Below are positions 1 through 5,899 of a stretch of 13,803 bases of DNA, in pieces. Below the pieces are notes generated by a model. The model worked only from the letters and a program-made list of their open reading frames with translations, did not search any database and was not told the DNA's origin. This stretch comes from Bacillota bacterium (GTDB lineage Bacteria; Bacillota_A; Clostridia; Lachnospirales; Lachnospiraceae): the NCBI GenBank assembly GCA_023443925.1, contig JAEZSL010000311.1, positions 1 to 13,803 on the forward strand. The letters run 5' to 3'. The position numbers and the translations under genes were made by a program. Numbering within the stretch: position 1 is the stretch's first letter; every line of letters starts with the position of its first letter.

Positions 1-61
1 TTGAGATTCTATTTACCATTTCCTCAATGTAAGTATTTCTTATCATATGTACGTTATTCAT
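1..61 (-). CDS. 5' end of a gene running off the left edge, possibly an AAA ATPase
   Basis: An ATG at 61-59 opens a frame that stays open for 20 codons to the window edge, reading MNNVHMIRNTYIEEMVNRIS. A strong AGGAGG ribosome binding site lies at 71-76 with a 9-nt spacer, which is the main evidence that this is a real start. The opening M-I-R-N-T-Y-I-x-x-M resembles the first residues of a family of bacterial AAA ATPases that start with a similar phrase shortly before their Walker A loop. That match rests on memory of the family and on 20 residues only, so the function is a guess. The gap of 174 nt after the preceding gene suggests a separate transcription unit, but I see no convincing -35/-10 pair. 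Confidence 0.55.
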   Translation of the reverse strand, partial: MNNVHMIRNTYIEEMVNRIS

Positions 62-113
62 GCTTTTTGTCCTCCTAGTAGAAATGAATCTTTTGTATTA
101 AGAAAAGTGACCG

Positions 114-160
114 CCGCTGTTCTTACAATTATTATCCTCCCATAATAATGCAGAAAGCGG
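114..160 (-). other. Long imperfect stem-loop with GGGAGG in the loop
   Basis: On the minus strand CCGCT (160-156) pairs with AGCGG (118-114), TTCT pairs with AGAA inside it, and the apex is a perfect 8-bp stem ATTATTAT/ATAATAAT (149-142 and 135-128) around the six-base loop GGGAGG. It sits between the stop of the BTAD regulator and the start of the left-edge gene. A T-rich stretch (TTTTCTT) begins only 7 nt past the base, so it is not a textbook intrinsic terminator, though it could end the upstream operon. It could also be a leader structure for the next gene, since the loop displays a Shine-Dalgarno-like sequence with no usable start codon after it. The remainder of 62-235 shows nothing I can name. 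Confidence 0.5.
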
Positions 161-235
161 ATTTTATACTTCTATCATATCTGATTCTACTGACGGATTT
201 CTGACAAATAAGCCGGTATTACGATAAAACTGTCT

Positions 236-1363
236 TTAATTAAAAGTTTTAATTAGAAAGCTGTACAACTTAATTACTGAATTACCTGGTGAAAGTCCAA
301 GTTCTCTTTTTAAGATCCCGGTATACCTGTTAAACTGCCGCTCTAAAAGCGCTCTATTTCTTTGAAGTGAGTATATTCTCATGAGCAGGCAGTTAATCTC
401 TTCATCAATTTCATTAAAATTAATCAATTTTTTAGTGATATATAATGCAATGGTCAGCTGCATACTTTCAATCAAATACTTTACCAGCTTCTTTGCAAAT
501 GAAAAATAGATTTCCGTGATCCGCTCCTTTTCCGGCAGCGACCAGCTGTAATCTTTTTCACCAAACATTTCTCCCTGATACAGGTTCTCTACGTTGATTG
601 CCTCTTCCTGGTTATTGCCGTTGAATTCATTGATTTTTAAAATTCTGTGCTCAAAATCAATGATATCAATATAAATCTCACTTAAATCAATCTTATAACT
701 TTCCTCCGCCGATACGATAACCGATTTCATACCGTGTGGCTCCAGCGCCTTTCTAAGCTTGTAAATGGTTGTATTTAAATAAGTTTCCGCATTCTGTGGC
801 AGCATTCCCGTAAAAACATCCTCCATGATCCGCCATTTTGATACCGGCCTTCCTCTATGCAAGACCAGGTAGGCCATCAACTCAGAACTCTTTGATGATG
901 TAAACTGAACGGTTTTTCCTTCAATACTCTTGACCTCCATATTACCAAAACAGTTAAAAATCAGCTTTTTCCTAAATGATTCCTTTCTGTCGGGCTGCAG
1001 AAAAATCAGTTTTTCCCTGGCCTTCCGAATAGAATTTTCCAGCCGCTCCTGGCTGATGGGTTTTACCAGATAATCAAAAGCATACATTCCATAGGCTTCG
1101 AGAGCATATTCCTTATATGCAGTTAGAAAAAAAATTGCTATATCATTGATTTCACTTGTAACTCTTCTAACGAAATCAAGACCGTTTTCTTCCGGCATAT
1201 TAATGTCCACAAAAGCCATATCAACACTGTTTTCTTTAATATACTTATAAGCCTCCCCCGGGCTTTGAAAACTTCCTGCTAATTCGATATCCGGAATTTT
1301 AGATAACATTTTTTTCATAATTAATAACATCGATTTTTCATCATCAACCAGTATCACTTTCAT
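236..1363 (-). CDS. Response regulator with receiver, winged-helix and BTAD (SARP-type) output domains
   Basis: 375-residue cytoplasmic transcription regulator. Residues 1-120 are a receiver domain with the acidic pair Asp7/Asp8, phospho-acceptor Asp53 (VDINMP), Thr81 and Lys101, so it looks phosphorylatable. Residues about 135-228 fit a winged-helix DNA-binding domain (KSSELMAYLVLHRGRPVSK, then LNTTIYKLRKAL), and about 235-370 fit the helical bacterial transcriptional activator domain of AfsR/SARP proteins, including the RELGLSPG phrase near the end. The ATG at 1363 has a GGTGA site about 6 nt upstream. It starts 21 nt after the stop of the His-lacking kinase, so it is surely cotranscribed and is the natural output of the two kinases upstream. 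Target genes are not visible; the neighbouring sugar operon has its own YesN. Receiver and BTAD assignments are firm in type, the regulon is unknown. Confidence 0.9.
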   Translation of the reverse strand: MKVILVDDEKSMLLIMKKMLSKIPDIELAGSFQSPGEAYKYIKENSVDMAFVDINMPEENGLDFVRRVTSEINDIAIFFLTAYKEYALEAYGMYAFDYLVKPISQERLENSIRKAREKLIFLQPDRKESFRKKLIFNCFGNMEVKSIEGKTVQFTSSKSSELMAYLVLHRGRPVSKWRIMEDVFTGMLPQNAETYLNTTIYKLRKALEPHGMKSVIVSAEESYKIDLSEIYIDIIDFEHRILKINEFNGNNQEEAINVENLYQGEMFGEKDYSWSLPEKERITEIYFSFAKKLVKYLIESMQLTIALYITKKLINFNEIDEEINCLLMRIYSLQRNRALLERQFNRYTGILKRELGLSPGNSVIKLYSFLIKTFN

Positions 1364-1384
1364 ATAATCACCATGTAATCTTTT

Positions 1385-3145
1385 TTATCTATAATTTTCA
1401 CCAGAAGCAGGAATAGATATAAAAAAATTACTCCCTTCACCTATCGTACTGTCAACCCATATATCCCCATAATTACGTTTAATAATATGTCTGCATAACA
1501 GTAAGCCTAAACCAATTCCCACTTCTCCTTCCGTTCCAGAAGCCGGACTTGCTTCCACATCCTGAAACAGCATCTGTACTTTTTCTTCTTCAATACCAAC
1601 CCCTGTATCTTTAACCGATATAATAATAAAACTCTCTTCTTTTTCAACAGCCACGGTTATACTTCCATACCGGTGTGTAAATTTAACCGCATTGGACATT
1701 ATGTTTTTAAGTACGATATCCAGCATACCTTTGTCTGCATAAACCGTTATATTATCCTCTATATGACATTCAACCGAAATACTTTTAATTTCCGCTTTTA
1801 TAAGCATTGGTTTTATGGCTTCCTCCACCAGTGAGGAGAGGTTCCAATCCATAGGGGAATAGATAATGCTGTTCTGCTTGTTTTGAAAATATTCCAGCAT
1901 ATTGTCAATTCTCAGATATATACAGCTTATATGTTTTTGTATCTCACTGATCAATTCATGTTTGATCTCCGTATCAACCTCCGTATTCTTTAAGAGATCG
2001 GACAGATTAATTAACATATCCAAAGGTTCTCTGATATCGCTGGCAACAATGCTGATCAGCCTGTCTTTTAACGTATTCAGTGCTGAGAGCTGAGCCGATG
2101 CTGCCGTCAGATTCTCCATATTCCTCTCACAAGCCGTTATATCGGATAGCACCAGAATTTTACCTAACATATAATCTTTATTATAGATATAGGTAAGTTT
2201 CAGCGTATAGACACCGAGTATACCGTTTCTATACACACGAAACCGGGTTTCTGCTGTCAGGTCACTGCACAGTATATCCTTTATAGCCGGATACTTGTTA
2301 AATACATTTTCATAATTATTATGATCTGTCTTAATCACTTTTAATTCCGGTATTATATTTACCGCAGGATCATTGTAATGAATGATCTGATCACGGTTAT
2401 CCAGAATAATAACGGCCTCTGACATGAACTGGACAACCTTCTCGAAGGCAATCGGCGTAACTTTAAGAAGATTCAGCCGGTATATAGCCAGGGTCAGCAA
2501 GATTGCCGAAAAAACAAGACCAAACGGTGTGAGATCCGGCAAGTTTTTCTTTACATTAACCAGAAAAGCCAGGTTAAAGATCCAGGGGATGCAGATTCCC
2601 AGTCCTAAAACAAGAATCTGTATCCGATGTAAACCGCTTTCTTTCACATATTTGATCACTAAGCTAATAATACAGGCACCAATGGATAGGTAAGAATATA
2701 CAAGATGTATCCAATACCAGGGGCCTTTTTCAATGTATACCAGAGTCAGCTCATTGCCATTTACAAAATCAAGGCTTTTATAAAACAGGTGATGCCAGTC
2801 ATTGGTATACTGCAAAATTAAAGTTACTACCGGAATGATAAATAAAACCAGGTAAGTTGATTTTTTTATTATCAAACCGGTATAGTCAAATATCATAATC
2901 AAGAGCAATACCGGTATAAAGGGTATTCCATGATATTCAACCAGCAGGCAGAATTTAATTCCTTCAAGATCGGTAAGCGTCACTTCATAGGCATAACCAA
3001 ACATATAAATAGAAGTTGCCAGCATAATCATTGATAGTTTAAATGCAATTGGTATTTTTCTGCGCTTCCATGTTATACATGCTAAAAAAAGAACAATAAA
3101 CATGGAAAGAAACAAAGCCATACTTAAATAGAAGTTTTTAAGCAT
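1385..3145 (-). CDS. Membrane histidine kinase paralog lacking the phospho-accepting His (probable pseudokinase)
   Basis: 586 residues. About 8-225 hold seven hydrophobic segments of the type found in 7TM-sensor histidine kinases; 233-340 resemble a PAS domain (FMSEAVIILDNRDQIIHYND); 355-420 align with a HisKA dimerisation helix; 435-580 are a HATPase_c domain with N box (Asn481, Asn485), DTGVGI (513-518) and GIGLGL (543-548). At the place where the next kinase reads THDIRNP this protein reads ASDIREP, so Ser369 (codon AGC, 2039-2041) replaces the catalytic His. The ATP site looks intact. It could act as a dual sensor by heterodimerising with the upstream kinase, or as a phosphatase or a decaying copy; the long intact frame argues against decay. 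ATG at 3145 has GAGGA with a 9-nt spacer. It follows its paralog by 90 nt and precedes the BTAD regulator by 21 nt. Confidence 0.9.
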   Translation of the reverse strand: MLKNFYLSMALFLSMFIVLFLACITWKRRKIPIAFKLSMIMLATSIYMFGYAYEVTLTDLEGIKFCLLVEYHGIPFIPVLLLIMIFDYTGLIIKKSTYLVLFIIPVVTLILQYTNDWHHLFYKSLDFVNGNELTLVYIEKGPWYWIHLVYSYLSIGACIISLVIKYVKESGLHRIQILVLGLGICIPWIFNLAFLVNVKKNLPDLTPFGLVFSAILLTLAIYRLNLLKVTPIAFEKVVQFMSEAVIILDNRDQIIHYNDPAVNIIPELKVIKTDHNNYENVFNKYPAIKDILCSDLTAETRFRVYRNGILGVYTLKLTYIYNKDYMLGKILVLSDITACERNMENLTAASAQLSALNTLKDRLISIVASDIREPLDMLINLSDLLKNTEVDTEIKHELISEIQKHISCIYLRIDNMLEYFQNKQNSIIYSPMDWNLSSLVEEAIKPMLIKAEIKSISVECHIEDNITVYADKGMLDIVLKNIMSNAVKFTHRYGSITVAVEKEESFIIISVKDTGVGIEEEKVQMLFQDVEASPASGTEGEVGIGLGLLLCRHIIKRNYGDIWVDSTIGEGSNFFISIPASGENYR

Positions 3146-3163
3146 AAATATGTATCCTCGACG

Positions 3164-3179
3164 GTAAATCCTCTTTTAC
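3164..3179 (-). other. Small hairpin in the leader of the pseudokinase gene, loop AGAGGA
   Basis: On the minus strand GTAAA (3179-3175) and TTTAC (3168-3164) form a 5-bp stem around the hexaloop AGAGGA. It lies just upstream of the true Shine-Dalgarno GAGGA (3159-3155) of the gene starting at 3145, so the leader carries two similar purine-rich motifs, one looped and one free. A short stem like this can arise by chance. If real, it could be a binding site for an RNA regulator of the CsrA kind or a minor translational control. Confidence 0.25.
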
Positions 3180-3235
3180 ATAATAAGACGCTCTAAAATA
3201 AGATGCTTCCATTATCATATAACGGGATCTGCTTT

Positions 3236-5437
3236 TCATTTTCTGGCTGTTAATAAAGATATGTAAAAAGTGCTCCCCTTCCCCGGCATACTCTCTGCCC
3301 ATATTTTCCCCCCGCCTTTTAAAATAAATTCCTTACAGATTAAGAGACCTAACCCAATTCCCTTTTCTCCCGCGGTACCTAAAGTAGAGCATGTATATCC
3401 TTCATGAAAAAGATTTTTTACTTTTTCCGCATCCATACCAATACCCGTATCTTTTACTGCTATCGTTAAATCTCTGTCCGTTTCAAAAGCTTCAATTGTT
3501 ATGCTTCCCCCCTGTCTTGTGAATTTAATGGCATTCGAAAGTAGATTTCTTAAAACCAGTTCCAACATCTCTTTGTCGGTATATATTACAAGCTGTTTAT
3601 CCAGCTTACAGCTTATTTGAATTCCCTTTACACCGGCACTGACCAGATATAAGGAAACGGTTTCCTCAATGAGTGCAGCCAGATTCCAGCGGGCAGGTGA
3701 AAATACCAGGCCATCTCTCTGGCTGTTGAGCCATTCCAGTAAATTTTCGATAATACTATAGGTATAATTCACTTGTTTCTTCACTTCCGTCAGAATTTCC
3801 CTGCATTCCGCACTGTAAAAATCATTATCCTGCTGCAGCAGATCCACAAGGCTTACCATAGTCGCCATGGGATTTCGGATATCATGTGTAAAAACGGTAA
3901 ACAACTTGTCTTTTAGAGCATTCATATCTGCCAGATGCTTTGTAATGGAAATTAAATTCTCATGCCGGATGTGGTCGGTTATGTCCATAATAAAATACAC
4001 ACCATGGGTTATATTCCCATTTTTATCATAAATTGGAGTTCCGTTAAACAATAAATGATTCTCTTTTCCATTATTTCTCATAATAAAATGGAAATTAACC
4101 ACCTTCTCCCCTTTTAAAACTCTGGGTACCGGCAAATCTGAATCCTCAATTACCCTCCCATCCTGATAAAAATAAATTCCTTTCTCACAGTGTGAAAGAA
4201 TTTTGGATTCATTATTACCTATATGATTGGTAAACACATCCTCTGATGCACGGCTGTAATATAAAAATTTCGCATTTCTATCTGAAATTGCAAGATATGC
4301 CATATCTGAAACCGTGTTAATTACCGCTTCCAGCTGCTTTTTCTGCCTGCCTAGTTCTCCTGTGAGATTTTTTAAGAGTTCCTCATTTAACTCACTGGTA
4401 TTAATAAGCTTTTTCTCTCTGTTTTTCTGCTCGGTAATATCGATAAGTATGGATACCGTCCCCATCTTTTTTAAGCTATTCTTAATTATGGGGTAGACCT
4501 TGACATGATAGTATTTTTTTGTACCTGATTTCCTATTATCAATTTCAAATTCATCCGCCTGCATATTCTTACAGGCGGAATACCATCTTGGCCAGAAAGC
4601 CAGCAAATCCTCCAGCCCTTTCCCCAAGGGGTTTATGGTATTATCAAAGGAATCATCGATAAACCTGTCTATCGCACTGTTTTTATCAATTATTATGCCG
4701 GTATTATCCACAGTAAGGATTCCTTCCTGTAAACAGTCTATAATTTTATCCCTGGCTATTGGTATTATTGAAAACGGCTGATACTTAAAAATACACCAGA
4801 AAAGAATGATTCCTGTTATTGTAAAGGATATGGAGATAATGGGGATGTTAAGTCTGGAACCAGGCCTTAAGATCTTTAATATCGATGCTATCAATGGAAT
4901 TAAGATACCGGCAGCCATAGCTATGGACTGCTTCCTGTATTTTATATTTATTTTCTTATAAAAAGATAATAGCAAAACTATGGATAATAGAATATATGTA
5001 AATTCTAACAGTTTAATAAACAAAGCAAAAGGAGTGCTGATAACAACTACCCATCCGCTTTTTATACAGATATCTTCCTTCATCAGGTGACTGTATCGGT
5101 TTGTCAATTTCAAGACAATTCCAATGAAAGGAAAAACACAGATAAATATTATATTAATCGGTCTCAAGATATTATCTTTTCCTATATATACTATAATTAA
5201 AATTAATAAAGAAGGAATCGCTAACAACAAACCAACCTGGCTGATATTCCGGCAGATGAGTTTTATGTTATTATCCTTCGATATTATTTCAATAAAATTG
5301 CTGGAAGTAAAAATTGTAATCTGCAGCATGAGCATAGCAAATATAACCGTATTTTTGGAATGTTTCATATTAAAAGCGTAAATTGTAAGCAGTAAACAAA
5401 TAAGTGCAGAGATTGCGGTTAATATTTGGAATATCAT
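3236..5437 (-). CDS. Membrane histidine kinase, 7TM sensor, two PAS domains, intact HisKA/HATPase
   Basis: 733 residues from the ATG at 5437. Residues about 1-220 contain seven hydrophobic segments with short loops (7TM kinase sensor type). Two PAS-like domains follow, about 230-340 (CLQEGILTVDNTGIIIDKNS) and 370-490 (ending GVYFIMDITDH), then a HisKA helix with phospho-acceptor His518 in FTHDIRNP (codon at 3884-3886), and HATPase_c with N box (Asn631, Asn635), DTGIGM (663-668) and GIGLGL (693-698). All catalytic motifs look complete. An in-frame GTG at 5452 would add five residues but overlaps the only ribosome-binding-like sequence, AGGGTGA, which is spaced about 11 nt from the ATG, so I chose the ATG. 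It is the first gene of a kinase, pseudokinase, regulator operon and is paralogous to the next gene over the catalytic half. The ligand is unknown. Confidence 0.92.
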   Translation of the reverse strand: MIFQILTAISALICLLLTIYAFNMKHSKNTVIFAMLMLQITIFTSSNFIEIISKDNNIKLICRNISQVGLLLAIPSLLILIIVYIGKDNILRPINIIFICVFPFIGIVLKLTNRYSHLMKEDICIKSGWVVVISTPFALFIKLLEFTYILLSIVLLLSFYKKINIKYRKQSIAMAAGILIPLIASILKILRPGSRLNIPIISISFTITGIILFWCIFKYQPFSIIPIARDKIIDCLQEGILTVDNTGIIIDKNSAIDRFIDDSFDNTINPLGKGLEDLLAFWPRWYSACKNMQADEFEIDNRKSGTKKYYHVKVYPIIKNSLKKMGTVSILIDITEQKNREKKLINTSELNEELLKNLTGELGRQKKQLEAVINTVSDMAYLAISDRNAKFLYYSRASEDVFTNHIGNNESKILSHCEKGIYFYQDGRVIEDSDLPVPRVLKGEKVVNFHFIMRNNGKENHLLFNGTPIYDKNGNITHGVYFIMDITDHIRHENLISITKHLADMNALKDKLFTVFTHDIRNPMATMVSLVDLLQQDNDFYSAECREILTEVKKQVNYTYSIIENLLEWLNSQRDGLVFSPARWNLAALIEETVSLYLVSAGVKGIQISCKLDKQLVIYTDKEMLELVLRNLLSNAIKFTRQGGSITIEAFETDRDLTIAVKDTGIGMDAEKVKNLFHEGYTCSTLGTAGEKGIGLGLLICKEFILKGGGKIWAESMPGKGSTFYISLLTARK

Positions 5438-5501
5438 AATTATTTTTATCACCCTAATATTTAATTGTCATTTTTAATATAAAAACTTGACCCTAAATCA
5501 A

Positions 5502-5531
5502 ATTTTATCACAAAACATACAATATAAGCAA
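5502..5531 (-). promoter_or_regulatory. Candidate sigma-A-type promoter for the two-kinase operon
   Basis: On the minus strand TTGCTT (5531-5526) and TAAAAT (5507-5502) are separated by 18 nt, about 65 nt ahead of the ATG at 5437. The region is very AT-rich, so such pairs arise easily. The placement between the palindrome-rich gap and the first kinase gene is what makes it the best candidate. Confidence 0.35.
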
Positions 5532-5573
5532 TATGGGAAAAAGATTTTACGAAATATTAAGTTTACATAAAAA

Positions 5574-5680
5574 GGAAGACAGATAGTCTGACCCGAATAC
5601 TGCCGATTACCGCAAAGTCTTGCTAATACAAGCATTTCGCGTATTAAAGGCTTAAAAATATCGAACCAACTCTGTCTTCC
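5574..5680. repeat. 107-bp block closed by perfect 10-bp inverted repeats
   Basis: GGAAGACAGA at 5574-5583 is answered by its exact reverse complement TCTGTCTTCC at 5671-5680. Inside, on the minus strand, TAATAC and GTATTA can form a 6-bp stem and CTTG/CAAG a small hairpin, in competing arrangements. There is no gene with a ribosome binding site here, although one minus-strand frame has no stop through the block. Together with the second inverted-repeat block and the palindrome next to it, this could be part of a miniature mobile element or a structured RNA. I cannot tell which from one copy. Confidence 0.45.
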
Positions 5681-5721
5681 AAATCAAAAACTACATCATT
5701 ACGAAACTATCAGACCGTATA

Positions 5722-5741
5722 GTAATATAGTACTATATTAC
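5722..5741. promoter_or_regulatory. Perfect 20-bp palindrome
   Basis: The sequence gtaatatagtactatattac equals its own reverse complement over all 20 bases. Perfect dyads of this length are typical of binding sites for dimeric regulators or of sites used by transposases and recombinases. It lies midway between two larger inverted-repeat blocks in the gap between the GH42 gene and the first 7TM kinase, about 285 bp ahead of the kinase start, which is far for a classical operator of that gene. Confidence 0.5.
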
Positions 5742-5758
5742 ACATATTAAGCCTCAGC

Positions 5759-5862
5759 AGAATTACCGGATACAATCAGAGCCATCCAATTTGGTCCCGG
5801 CGCTATCAAATCCTATAGTCCGGCAGACTCCGGGTTAAGAAAATTTGCCCGCCGGTAATTCT
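5759..5862. repeat. 104-bp block closed by perfect 11-bp inverted repeats
   Basis: AGAATTACCGG at 5759-5769 is matched by CCGGTAATTCT at 5852-5862. The interior is richer in G and C than its surroundings and has further pairing options, such as CCCGG (5793-5797) with CCGGG (5830-5834). On the plus strand the right arm runs directly into a T-run, but the distance between arms is too long for a simple terminator. No consensus of a riboswitch class that I know is recognisable. It begins only 37 bp beyond the GH42 stop, so it may also protect or end that transcript. The rest of 5453-5899 holds no gene I can support. Confidence 0.45.
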
Positions 5863-5899
5863 TTTTCGTTAAGCATTTCCGTACCAATTTCTTTCCGCC

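Noticed and set aside
3236..5437. Missing catalytic residue in the first 7TM kinase as well
   Set aside because: The His codon CAT is clearly present at 3884-3886 and all HATPase motifs are complete, so only the second kinase is atypical.
5450..5452. GTG as start of the first 7TM kinase
   Set aside because: The only purine-rich site, AGGGTGA, overlaps this GTG, while it is spaced about 11 nt from the ATG at 5437. The extra five residues add nothing to the membrane segment.
5759..5862. A known riboswitch (c-di-GMP, THF, guanidine, purine, ydaO types) in the inverted-repeat block
   Set aside because: I compared the conserved core phrases I know for these classes on both strands and none is present. 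A covariance-model search would settle it.
5863..5899. An intrinsic terminator right after the GH42 gene
   Set aside because: No short GC-rich hairpin followed by a T-run is found on the minus strand; the nearby 11-bp arms are 82 nt apart and followed by mixed sequence.
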